Source: SG8-41 sp032123035 (GTDB lineage Bacteria; Pseudomonadota; Gammaproteobacteria; Burkholderiales; SG8-41). Taken from it: a DNA stretch of 42,689 bases. Under the pieces are notes generated by a model that searched no databases, had not been told where the DNA came from, and saw only the letters and a list, made by a program, of their open reading frames with translations. Below are positions 8,829-16,459 of this stretch, piece by piece. The DNA lies in assembly GCA_032123035.1 (NCBI GenBank), contig JAQBFV010000034.1, positions 1-42,689 of the forward strand. Reading direction: 5' to 3'. A program made the position numbers and the translations under genes. Each line of letters starts with the position of its first letter. Positions within the stretch are counted from its first letter, which is position 1.

Positions 8829-9754
8829 TTGAGCGTTTGCAGGATCTGATCCAACGAGTCCGGATCGCCGATCGAGTCGCCCTGTAGCGTGCTATCGATG
8901 CGGCAGGCCAAACCGGCAAGCACCCTGCCTGGGCCACACTCCACCACATGAACAACGCCCGCCGCTGCAATGAAACGAATCACCTCGACCCAGCGTACGG
9001 GACTGCAGGCTTGGCGCGCTAGCGCATCCTTAATACGTTTCGGCTCGCTCTCCGTCATCACGTCCACGTTGTTGACGACCGCGATGCGGGGCGCGCCAAA
9101 GTTGACCCGCCCCAAATAGTCGGCCAGACGCTCGCCCGCGGGCTTGAGCAGCGACGAATGAAACGGGGCGCTCACCGGCAACATGACGGCGCGTTTTGCG
9201 CCTGCGGCCCTCGCCGCAGCCGCGCCGCGCTCCACGGCAGCTTTGTGCCCGGCGATCGCCACTTGGCTCGGGGCGTTGAAATTGACGGGCTCGACGACCT
9301 GCCCTTGCGCTGCTTCTTCACAGGCTGCCCGTACCGCGTCGTCGTCGAGACCCATAATAGCGGCCATCGCGCCCTCGCCCAATGGCACTGCCTCCTGCAT
9401 CGCCTGCGCGCGGAAACGAACTAGCGGCAGGGCGTCGGCAAAGGTAACGACGCCCGCCGCGACCAGCGCCGTGTATTCTCCCAAGCTGTGTCCCGCGACG
9501 AGCTCGGGCTCGGCTCCGCCCGCTTCACGCCAGGCCCGGTACATCGCGTAGCCGGCAGTTAGCATCACGGGTTGCGTATTCACGGTGGCATTGAGGTCCG
9601 AACCAGGACCTTCGTCCACGAGTTTCCAAAGATCCTGCTTGAGCACCTCGGATGCTTCGGCAAAAACGTCGCGCACCACTTTCGAATCGGCGAACGCCGC
9701 CATCATGCCCACCGATTGCGACCCCTGTCCCGGAAAGACGAGCGCGAATTTCAT
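8825..9754 (-). CDS. fabD: Malonyl-CoA:ACP transacylase
   Basis: 309 residues with the start at 9754 (MKFALVFPGQGSQSVGMM), matching the usual length; an in-frame extension further upstream overlaps fabH and is rejected. It moves malonyl from CoA to ACP. Key sites: PGQGSQSVGM at ~8-17, the nucleophilic Ser in VAGHSLGEYTALVAAG, an Arg in VRFRAQAMQEA, and the catalytic His in PVSAPFHSSLL. Four bases separate it from the fabH stop. Confidence 0.96.
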   Translation of the reverse strand: MKFALVFPGQGSQSVGMMAAFADSKVVRDVFAEASEVLKQDLWKLVDEGPGSDLNATVNTQPVMLTAGYAMYRAWREAGGAEPELVAGHSLGEYTALVAAGVVTFADALPLVRFRAQAMQEAVPLGEGAMAAIMGLDDDAVRAACEEAAQGQVVEPVNFNAPSQVAIAGHKAAVERGAAAARAAGAKRAVMLPVSAPFHSSLLKPAGERLADYLGRVNFGAPRIAVVNNVDVMTESEPKRIKDALARQACSPVRWVEVIRFIAAAGVVHVVECGPGRVLAGLACRIDSTLQGDSIGDPDSLDQILQTLK

Positions 9755-9758
9755 GCAG

Positions 9759-10724
9759 TCACCAGCGCACCAGTATCGCACCCCAGGTAAATCCGCCACC
9801 CACGCCTTCCAGCAGCAGGTGCTGGCCCGCGCGAATGCGGCCATCACGAACCGCCTCGTCTAGTGCAAGAGGAATCGAGGCGGCAGAGGTGTTGGCGTGC
9901 CGATCGACGGTCACCACGACCTTTTCCATGCTTATTCCTAATTTTCTGGTGGTCGCCTGGATAATGCGAATATTAGCCTGGTGCGGAACGAGCCAGTCGA
10001 GATCCGATGCTTCGAGTTGGTTCGCGGCCAGCGCTTCCTCTGCAACCTCGTTGAGCACCTTGACGGCGAACTTGAACACGGACTGACCGTCCATGTGCAC
10101 AAATGGGCGGCCCGATACCTGTCCCCTGGATACCGTCCCGGGAACCGACAGCATGTTCACGTGTGCTCCGTCCGCATGGAGGTGGCTCGAAATGATTCCC
10201 GGTGTCTCACTTCTTTGCAGCACAACGGCGCCAGCGCCATCGCCGAACAGCACACACGTTCCCCGGTCGTTCCAATCGAGAATACGCGAATAGATCTCCG
10301 CTCCGACGACGAGCGCATTCCGGTATTGTCCAGACCAGATGAACTGGTCGGCTGTCGCGAGCCCGTAAACGAAGCCGCTGCACACCGCCTGCATGTCAAA
10401 CGCCGGGCAATTCCTTGCCCCAAGCTTCGCCTGAAGAATGCACGCCGTGCTGGGAAATACCATGTCGGGCGTGGTGGTCGCCACCACGATTAGATCGAGG
10501 TCGGCAGCATCAATCCCGGCCGCCGCAAGCGCTCTGCGTGATGCTGCGAGAGCAAGGTCGCTGGTCTGTTCGTCGTCCGCCGCGATGTGGCGCTGGCGAA
10601 TCCCGGTACGCGCGTGGATCCACTCGTCGGAGGTGTCCACCGTTTTTTCGAGGTCCTGATTGGTGAGGATCTTGGCGGGCAGGTACGCGCCGGTACCGAT
10701 AATCCTGGAGTAACTGTCCCTCAT
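9759..10724 (-). CDS. fabH: 3-oxoacyl-ACP synthase III
   Basis: 321 residues. KAS III starts fatty acid synthesis by condensing acetyl-CoA with malonyl-ACP. The N-terminus YSRIIGTGAYLPAKILTN and the DEWIHARTGIRQRH block are typical. The catalytic Cys is in DMQAVCSGFVYGL, the His in WLVPHQANIRI and the Asn in DRHANTSAASIPLAL. Its start overlaps the plsX stop by four bases. It lies in the standard plsX-fabH-fabD order. Confidence 0.97.
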   Translation of the reverse strand: MRDSYSRIIGTGAYLPAKILTNQDLEKTVDTSDEWIHARTGIRQRHIAADDEQTSDLALAASRRALAAAGIDAADLDLIVVATTTPDMVFPSTACILQAKLGARNCPAFDMQAVCSGFVYGLATADQFIWSGQYRNALVVGAEIYSRILDWNDRGTCVLFGDGAGAVVLQRSETPGIISSHLHADGAHVNMLSVPGTVSRGQVSGRPFVHMDGQSVFKFAVKVLNEVAEEALAANQLEASDLDWLVPHQANIRIIQATTRKLGISMEKVVVTVDRHANTSAASIPLALDEAVRDGRIRAGQHLLLEGVGGGFTWGAILVRW

Positions 10725-11737
10725 GCCGCGCTCTTGTGCATCGCGGCCATGCGCTCGGCGATGTGGCCCAGAACGCCGCCGCGCGCCTCGGCCACCGCGC
10801 GGTCGATTGCATGCTCAAAGGCAAATACGTCAGCCGACCCGTGGCTCTTGATCACAATTCCACGCAGACCGAGCAAGCTCGCCCCGTTGTAGCGCCGGTG
10901 GTCGACACGGCGCTTGAAGGCATTGATCACGGGTAATGCTACAACCCCCGCCAGCCGGCTCAACCAGCCGCGGTTAAACTCCTCCCTCAGATAGGTTCCC
11001 AGCATCTGCGCGAGACCTTCCGAGGTTTTCAACGCAACATTGCCGACGAACCCGTCGCACACCACGACGTCCGTCGTGCCCTTGTAGATGTCGTCGCCCT
11101 CCACATAGCCGTGGAAGTTGAGGCCGCTTGCGCGCATCAGCTCGGCGGCGCCCTTGACCAGGTCGTTGCCCTTGATGTCCTCGGCGCCGATATTGAGCAG
11201 CCCTACGGTCGGGCGCTCCCTGCCTTCGACCGAGCTGACGAGCTCCGAGCACATGATCCCGAATTGCAACAGATGCTCGGGCGTGCAGTCGACGTTGGCG
11301 CCGAGATCGAGCACGTAGGCATGCCCTTTGAGCGTCGGAAGGATGCCGGCGATTGCTGGCCGGTCGATGCCCGGCAGCATCTTCAACACAAACCGTGAGA
11401 TCGCCATCAGCGCGCCGGTGTTGCCGGCACTGACGCAGGCTGCCGCGAGCCCCTCCTCGACGAGGTTCGCCGCAACCCGCATCGATGAGTCCTTCTTGCT
11501 TCGCAGAGCAGTGGCCGGCGCCTCGTCCATGCCAATTATCTCGCTTGCGTGCGTAACTTTGAGCCGGTCGTCTGGAGTCGCCCCCAGGCGCCCCAACTCC
11601 CGTTCCACCACGTCACGCTGTCCGACGAGAATGACCGAGAGCGCAGAGTCACGGCGCATGACGTTTACCGCCGCCGGCACAGTGACGTGGGCCCCGTGAT
11701 CGCCACCCATGCAATCGATGGCGACCGTCACTTGCAT
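10721..11737 (-). CDS. plsX: Phosphate acyltransferase PlsX
   Basis: 338 residues. PlsX is a peripheral membrane enzyme that converts acyl-ACP to acyl-phosphate, the donor used by PlsY for phospholipid synthesis. Landmarks are VAIDCMGGDHGAHVTVPAAV at the N-terminus, ALRSKKDSSMRVA, the GALMAISRFVLKMLPGIDRP segment, LGANVDCTPEHLLQF and VVCDGFVGNVALKTSEG. It lies downstream of rpmF in the conserved rpmF-plsX-fabH arrangement. Confidence 0.97.
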   Translation of the reverse strand: MQVTVAIDCMGGDHGAHVTVPAAVNVMRRDSALSVILVGQRDVVERELGRLGATPDDRLKVTHASEIIGMDEAPATALRSKKDSSMRVAANLVEEGLAAACVSAGNTGALMAISRFVLKMLPGIDRPAIAGILPTLKGHAYVLDLGANVDCTPEHLLQFGIMCSELVSSVEGRERPTVGLLNIGAEDIKGNDLVKGAAELMRASGLNFHGYVEGDDIYKGTTDVVVCDGFVGNVALKTSEGLAQMLGTYLREEFNRGWLSRLAGVVALPVINAFKRRVDHRRYNGASLLGLRGIVIKSHGSADVFAFEHAIDRAVAEARGGVLGHIAERMAAMHKSAA

Positions 11738-11824
11738 CCGTAGTTCTCCGCGTCGGCGCCCACCGACTTCTTCAGTACGCGGCGCGCCGGTCTAGGTCGC
11801 ATTGGCTTGACCAAAGGCCAACGC

Positions 11825-12004
11825 TCAATCGCCTTTGGTCTTCATGACCTTCTTGCCGCGGTAGTAGCCATTCGGGCTGATGTGATGACGCAGGTGCACC
11901 TCACCCGTGGTGGGCTCAACCGCCAGCGGCGGGTTCGACAGCCCGTCGTGCGCGCGGCGCGTGCCTCGCTTGGACGGTGACTTCTTGTTCTGCTGAACTG
12001 CCAT
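11825..12004 (-). CDS. rpmF: 50S ribosomal protein L32
   Basis: 59 residues; longer open frames on both strands overlap this gene. It starts MAVQQNKKSPSKRGTRRAHD and continues through LSNPPLAVEPTTGE, HLRHHISPNGYYRGKKV and ends KTKGD, all typical of bacterial L32. No CxxC zinc pair is seen, so this is the cysteine-free form. An AAGGAGT ribosome site lies just upstream of the ATG. The yceD-rpmF-plsX order ties ribosome and lipid synthesis in one transcript. Confidence 0.96.
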   Translation of the reverse strand: MAVQQNKKSPSKRGTRRAHDGLSNPPLAVEPTTGEVHLRHHISPNGYYRGKKVMKTKGD

Positions 12005-12026
12005 GACATGACTCCTTGTGATTCAA

Positions 12027-12527
12027 TCAATGATGATCTTTTTTTAGCGCGGCCAGCTTCGCAAACTGCAATGCCGCGCCATCGTCCTGATTCCTTGCCC
12101 CACCCTGCTCGCACTGCCCTTCCGCGTGCCGCGGCGCATACGGCAGGCTGAGGATGATCTCGTCCTCGATCAGCGCCGCCACATCCAGCTCGGAACTCGC
12201 CACGATCCAATCGGCTTCCATCTCGTCGAGTTCCTCCGATTCGGCCTCGGCCTGACTTACCAGCAGCAGAGTATTGCTCAGCCGCAGGGGATAATCGAGC
12301 TGTCCGAGACAGCGCTGGCAGCGGAGATGCAGCGCGCCAGTAACATCCACCCTGAGAGTCGGTCTGCGCTGCCCGTCCTTGCCACCCCGCACGACCACAT
12401 CCACCTGCCCCAGCGCGTCGTGCAGGCTGTCCTGCAAGCGCAACAGACCCGGCACCGGCAGGTTGCCGTGGAGGGTTTGTTCCGTCCGCGCAAACTCCAG
12501 ACTATCGATGACAGCCTGTGCGAACAT
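12027..12527 (-). CDS. yceD: YceD / DUF177 family protein, upstream of rpmF
   Basis: 166 residues. The DUF177 family is encoded next to rpmF in most bacteria and has been tied to large-ribosome-subunit RNA maturation. The diagnostic block is LHLRCQRCLGQLDYPL (a CxxC pair) around residues 67-82, followed by the acidic stretch EAESEELDEMEADWIV and IEDEIILSLPYAPRH, which are family hallmarks. It is the first gene of the fatty-acid operon. The chosen ATG begins MFAQAVIDSLEFAR, which aligns with how relatives begin. A strong predicted promoter places the mRNA start only ~3 bases before this codon. Confidence 0.92.
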   Translation of the reverse strand: MFAQAVIDSLEFARTEQTLHGNLPVPGLLRLQDSLHDALGQVDVVVRGGKDGQRRPTLRVDVTGALHLRCQRCLGQLDYPLRLSNTLLLVSQAEAESEELDEMEADWIVASSELDVAALIEDEIILSLPYAPRHAEGQCEQGGARNQDDGAALQFAKLAALKKDHH

Positions 12528-12536
12528 AAGCGGCGC

Positions 12537-12565
12537 ATGATAGTATTTTTGCGCTGCTCTGTCAA
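12537..12565 (-). promoter_or_regulatory. Sigma-70 promoter of the yceD-rpmF-plsX-fab operon
   Basis: Read on the minus strand: TTGACA (12565-12560), a 17-base spacer, then TATCAT (12542-12537). The -35 box is perfect and the -10 box matches at five of six positions. It would start transcription near 12530, almost on the yceD start codon at 12527. Confidence 0.75.
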
Positions 12566-12618
12566 AGAGAATTCAGCGAAAACCTCAGATTTGGCAGAGA
12601 CTTAGAGCGCCCTAGTCC

Positions 12619-13203
12619 GTGAATTCCCTACCGCTTGTGCTGGCCTCGACATCGCGCTACCGGCGCGAGTTGCTCGCGCGTCTGCGCGTGCCGTTCGAGG
12701 TGCGCGCCCCGGGCGTTGACGAAACCGCGCTGCCTGGAGAAGCGGCGCGGGACACCGCGCTGCGGCTGGCGCAATTGAAGGCCCGTGCCGTAGCGCCGTC
12801 GTGCGCGGGAGCCCTGGTGATCGCGTCGGATCAAGTCGCTGCTCTCGGTGGCGAATGCCTCGGCAAACCGGGGAGCCACGAGAAGGCCGTGGCGCAGCTC
12901 AAGGCGATGCGTGGAAAATGCGTCACGTTCCACACCGCCCTCGCGCTACTCAATACCGCAACGGATGCGCTGCAGCTCGTCGAAGTTCCCACAGCCGTTT
13001 ATTTCCGCGACTGCAGCGATGAAGAGATCGAACGTTACCTGACGGCGGAGCGGCCTTATGACTGCACCGGAAGCGCCAAGATCGAAGGGCTGGGAATAGC
13101 CCTCGTGGAACGGATGGTTAGCGATGATCCAAGCGCGCTCGTGGGGCTGCCGCTCATGCAACTCACTGCCATGCTGAAAAACGAAGGCGTTTCGATTCTC
13201 TGA
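12619..13203 (+). CDS. maf: Maf/YceF-type nucleoside triphosphate pyrophosphatase
   Basis: 194 residues with a GTG start. Maf proteins hydrolyse non-canonical or modified nucleotides; the YceF branch, usually next to rpmF as here, prefers 7-methyl-GTP. Motifs: LASTSRYRRELLARL near the N-terminus (SxSxxR), the EEEE-like DETALPGEAARDTALRLAQLKA region, the catalytic SDQVAALGGECLGKPGSHE block, and DCTGSAKIEGLG near the end. It is divergent from yceD, with the two promoters sharing ~90 bases, and convergent with sppA. Confidence 0.93.
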   Translation: MNSLPLVLASTSRYRRELLARLRVPFEVRAPGVDETALPGEAARDTALRLAQLKARAVAPSCAGALVIASDQVAALGGECLGKPGSHEKAVAQLKAMRGKCVTFHTALALLNTATDALQLVEVPTAVYFRDCSDEEIERYLTAERPYDCTGSAKIEGLGIALVERMVSDDPSALVGLPLMQLTAMLKNEGVSIL

Positions 13204-13282
13204 TCAACCCACGATGATGGAAGAAGCAGCCGCCCGAGCTCGACCGGCGGCCCGTGGGATTTCTGGTGTATCGCGGAAGGCC

Positions 13283-13340
13283 CTAGCAGCCTGTCGAACT
13301 TATTAGGAGTTTATCGAGGCTAAGTCCGACAAACTCCTAG
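13283..13340. repeat. REP-like imperfect palindrome between maf and sppA
   Basis: The left arm (13283-13302, CTAGCAGCCTGTCGAACTTA) and right arm (13321-13340, TAAGTCCGACAAACTCCTAG) are reverse complements at 16 of 20 positions. A second nested pair, TAGGAGTTT (13304-13312) with AAACTCCTA (13331-13339), is perfect and competes for the right arm. The right arm covers the sppA stop codon. It may act as the shared end of the two convergent transcripts. Confidence 0.65.
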
Positions 13341-14296
13341 CGTAGCGTAAGGTCGCCGGCGAGCCCGAGCCGTGCGAGCGCTTCGCCCATCCCGGCGCCA
13401 AACCTTTTCGCCAGCCGTTCCGCCACATTCTCGCGGGGCGTAAAGTCGACGATTTCCTCGGCCTTGATCACCTCACGCGCCACGTAATCGACCCCACCGA
13501 GCTCGTCCGCGAGCCCCAATTCGATACTCTTCTGCCCAACCCAGAGCAAGCCGGAGAACATCTCGGGTGTCTCCTTAAGCCGCTCGCCCCGTCCTTGCCT
13601 CACGATAGTGATGAACTGCTGGTGAATCTGGTCGAGCATCTGTTCCGCGTGGGCCCGTTGCGATTCCAGTATGGGCGAGAATGGATCCAGGAAACCCTTG
13701 TTCTCTCCCGCCGCGAGGAGCCGCCGCTCGACGCCAAGCTTTTCCATGGTGCCGGTAAAACCAAAACCGTCCATCAGCACCCCGATCGAACCGATGATGC
13801 TCGCCTTATCGACGTAAATGCGTTCTGCGGCTACTGCCACATAGTAGCCGCCCGAGGCACAGATATCCTCGACCACCGCATAAATCGGGATCTTGGGATA
13901 TTTTGCGCGCAGCCTGCGGATTTCGTCGTTGATATGTCCGGCCTGGACGGGGCTGCCGCCGGGACTGTTGATGCGCAGGATCACGCCTTGCGTGCGTTTG
14001 TCCTCGAAAGCGTCCTGTAGACCGATCAACACGTTGTCGGCGCTCGCCGGTTTGTCCGACGCAATCACGCCCCGCAACTCGACCATGGCGGTGTGCTTTT
14101 CGGGCGCCGTCGCCCTCTTGCCAAACCAGCCCAGGCCGATGAATAGCAGCACGAACAAGTAAATGAAAATGAGCACCTTGAAAAAGATGCCCCAATAACG
14201 CGCACGCCGCTGCTCGGTGATCGCGGCCAGCGCAACTTTTTCGACAACTCCACGTTCCCAGTTCTCGCCCGAACCACCCTGACCCAGCTCAGCCAT
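13337..14296 (-). CDS. sppA: Signal peptide peptidase SppA-type protease (S49 family)
   Basis: About 319 residues, the short single-domain form. It is a membrane-anchored serine protease that degrades leftover signal peptides. A transmembrane helix (FKVLIFIYLFVLLFIGLGWF) lies at ~45-65. The protease core has LRINSPGGSPVQAGHINDEI, the nucleophilic Ser in DICASGGYYVAVAAERIY and the ASIIGSIGVLMDG block; the probable general-base Lys is in AGENKGFLDPFSP. I start at the ATG at 14296 because a GGAGG ribosome site lies eight bases upstream; a TTG five codons earlier overlaps that site. It forms a minus-strand group with the HAD phosphatase and rluC. Confidence 0.93.
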   Translation of the reverse strand: MAELGQGGSGENWERGVVEKVALAAITEQRRARYWGIFFKVLIFIYLFVLLFIGLGWFGKRATAPEKHTAMVELRGVIASDKPASADNVLIGLQDAFEDKRTQGVILRINSPGGSPVQAGHINDEIRRLRAKYPKIPIYAVVEDICASGGYYVAVAAERIYVDKASIIGSIGVLMDGFGFTGTMEKLGVERRLLAAGENKGFLDPFSPILESQRAHAEQMLDQIHQQFITIVRQGRGERLKETPEMFSGLLWVGQKSIELGLADELGGVDYVAREVIKAEEIVDFTPRENVAERLAKRFGAGMGEALARLGLAGDLTLR

Positions 14297-14395
14297 GACC
14301 GTCACCTCCAAGCCAACTCATCGATTGCGCAGTATAACGTGGCTCGAATGCGCCACTCATCCCGCCGTGAGAACGGGACGGCCAGTGCGCGGCAT

Positions 14396-15052
14396 TCATG
14401 CATGCTGCATCAGCCACTGCCGCAACTCCGTCAGATTGTCCACGCAAGCGACCGGCTCGTAGGAAAGCAATACGTTCCGCGGGTGCGCGCCATAGGCCGC
14501 CGCAATGCGTGCCACGCCCGCAGCACGCGCCATTTCCATGTCGTGAGTCGTATCCCCGATCATGAGCGCTTGGTTACTGGTGACTCCGAGCTCCGCGAAG
14601 AGCGCCCCGAGCATCCCGGGATCCGGCTTGGAGTGTCCCTCGTCCGCGCAGCGAGAAGCATGAAAAAGCGCTTTCAGGCCCGTGTTCTCGAGCACGCGAT
14701 CGAGCCCGCGCCGGCCCTTGCCTGTTGCCACCGCCAGCAAGAATCCCGCCTCGCGCAATGCTGCGACGAGCTCTGCAGCGCCCGGGAAAAGCGCGGTGTC
14801 GGCGTCCCGCTGCAGGTAATGAAACCGGTAGCGCTCCACGATTCTCGGGTAATCGGCGGGATCGATCTCCGGCAGGATATGGCCCAATGCATCGTTGAGG
14901 CCCAACCCGATGATGTAGCGCGCCTGCTCGTCGCTCGGCACCGGCACGTAGAGATCAGCGCACGCCGATTGGAGCGCACCGACAATGGCCCCAGCCGAGT
15001 CCATCAGCGTGCCATCCCAGTCGAAGACCAGAAGCTCAAAGCGCCGCGGCAT
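14396..15052 (-). CDS. HAD-family phosphatase, phosphoglycolate-phosphatase-like
   Basis: About 218 residues. All haloacid dehalogenase motifs are present: the nucleophile DWDGTLMDS (~10-18), ATGKGRRGLDRVLE (motif II/III region) and the metal-binding IGDTTHDMEMARAAG. The cap resembles phosphoglycolate phosphatase and the YjjG/PpaX group, so the likely substrate is a small phosphoester. In many betaproteobacteria such a gene sits between rluC and sppA, exactly as here. The start at 15052 (MPRRFELLVFDWDG) overlaps the rluC end by 17 bases; an earlier in-frame ATG at 15082 is less likely. Confidence 0.88.
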   Translation of the reverse strand: MPRRFELLVFDWDGTLMDSAGAIVGALQSACADLYVPVPSDEQARYIIGLGLNDALGHILPEIDPADYPRIVERYRFHYLQRDADTALFPGAAELVAALREAGFLLAVATGKGRRGLDRVLENTGLKALFHASRCADEGHSKPDPGMLGALFAELGVTSNQALMIGDTTHDMEMARAAGVARIAAAYGAHPRNVLLSYEPVACVDNLTELRQWLMQHA

Positions 15053-16004
15053 GGACGACTTCCTTGGCGTCGAGCGCGGCAAGAAATTCCTTCAGGTCTG
15101 CTGTCAGCGATGCCTCGAGCACCAGCGGCGCGCCGGTCGTGGGATGGGCGAGGATCGTCCGATGGGCGTGCAGGAACATCCGCTTCAGGCCCTCCCGGGC
15201 CAATGCTTTGTTGAGGGCGAAGTCGCCGTACTTGTCATCGCCAGCGATGGGGAATCCAAGATGAGCGAGGTGGACCCGGATCTGATGCGTGCGACCGGTC
15301 TTCAGTTCCGCCTCGAGCAGGCTGTATCCCCGCCAGCGACGCTGCAGGCGGAAGACCGTATGAGCCGGCACTCCGCTCTCGCTCACACGCACGCGCCGCT
15401 CCCCGGAGGCCAGCACACGCTTGTCGAGGGGCAATTTCACGCTGCGCCGCGCATCGCTCCACGCGCCCTTCACCAGCACCAGATAGAACTTCCGCACCCT
15501 CCCCTCGCGCAGCTCCCGGTGAACGGCCGTCAACGCCGGGCGCCGCTTCGCAAGCATGAGCACGCCCGATGTCTCGCGATCGAGCCGGTGTGCGAGCTCG
15601 AGAAACGGCGCAGGTGCGCGTTCGAGGCGCAACTGCTCCACGATCCCGTGGCTCACGCCGCTGCCGCCATGCACCGCCACGCCCGCCGGCTTGTCGATGA
15701 CCAACAGGCCTTCATCCTCGTAAAGGATATTCGCTTGCAGCCGACGGGCCGGTGGCCGCTGAGTGTCGGCCGCACGCCGCGCCGTTCGGATCGGCGGCAC
15801 CCGCACCCGGTCGCCCTCTGCCAATCGGTAATCGGGCCCCACCCGCCCACTGTTCACCCGGACCTCACCGCTGCGCAGAATGCGGTAGATGTGGCTCTTG
15901 GGCACGCCCTTGAGCCGCTTCGTCAGGTAGTTGTCCACGCGCTGCCCAGCCGAGTCGGCCTCAACGCGAAGCCAAGTCGCGGCAGCTTTACTTAACTCTT
16001 TCAT
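15036..16004 (-). CDS. rluC: 23S rRNA pseudouridine synthase RluC
   Basis: 322 residues. RluC converts U955, U2504 and U2580 of 23S rRNA to pseudouridine. It has an N-terminal S4 RNA-binding domain (~12-75: AGQRVDNYLTKRLKGVPKSH, then GEVRVNSGRV) and the RluA-type catalytic domain with the active-site Asp in LELAHRLDRETSGVLMLAK. The closing TGRTHQIRVHLAHLGFPIAG block is typical. It is divergent from rne, as in many proteobacteria, which is why RluC is preferred over RluD. Confidence 0.93.
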   Translation of the reverse strand: MKELSKAAATWLRVEADSAGQRVDNYLTKRLKGVPKSHIYRILRSGEVRVNSGRVGPDYRLAEGDRVRVPPIRTARRAADTQRPPARRLQANILYEDEGLLVIDKPAGVAVHGGSGVSHGIVEQLRLERAPAPFLELAHRLDRETSGVLMLAKRRPALTAVHRELREGRVRKFYLVLVKGAWSDARRSVKLPLDKRVLASGERRVRVSESGVPAHTVFRLQRRWRGYSLLEAELKTGRTHQIRVHLAHLGFPIAGDDKYGDFALNKALAREGLKRMFLHAHRTILAHPTTGAPLVLEASLTADLKEFLAALDAKEVVHAAAL

Positions 16005-16015
16005 TTGCCTATACT
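15987..16015 (+). promoter_or_regulatory. Candidate rne promoter inside the rluC 5' end
   Basis: TTTACT (15987-15992), a 17-base spacer and TATACT (16010-16015). The -10 box matches at five of six positions and the -35 box at four. Transcription from here would give rne a leader of about 435 bases. Confidence 0.5.
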
Positions 16016-16459
16016 ATTCATTGCATGCTGTGTGGCGCCTTACAGGGGAATTCGTGTGAGCGTATTCTTACCGGGCACCAGACCAGGTCAAGCAACCGCA
16101 GCGCCGAATGCGCTCGGGAATGCAAAACGGGCGGCGTGCATGGGTTCGGTCGTGCAACCAGCGGGCGCGGCAAGGAAGTAACAAGCGCGCGCCGTGGCGA
16201 CCGTCCGAAATGGAATGGTTAATGTCGCTCACCAAACGAAGTAGCGATAGTAGACGAATTGCGCGCTCAAAGCACTGATACAAAAATTTTCGAATTCGGC
16301 GCAGGCGCCGGGTTCACAATTCGGCAAACTGCACGAGACATCCGGATAACGCTTGTTCCCCATGCTCATGCCACGCCGTTGATTCGATCGGCGCCCCCGC
16401 CTGAGGGCGGGTGGTGATGTTTGCCCATCCCGTGTTGTTGAGCGCGGGAGAAGACAATA
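16016..16459 (+). other. Long untranslated leader of rne
   Basis: This 444-base stretch between rluC and rne holds no convincing gene. It has G/C-rich blocks able to fold, then an A/T-richer part, and ends with a GGGAGAAGA ribosome site before the rne ATG. In E. coli the 361-base rne leader folds into hairpins that RNase E itself recognises to limit its own synthesis. The same layout here (divergent rluC, long leader) suggests the same control, but I see position rather than proven structure. Confidence 0.5.

Noticed and set aside
11842..12210. Minus-strand frame overlapping rpmF and yceD
   Set aside because: It is out of frame with the unmistakable L32 and DUF177 sequences.
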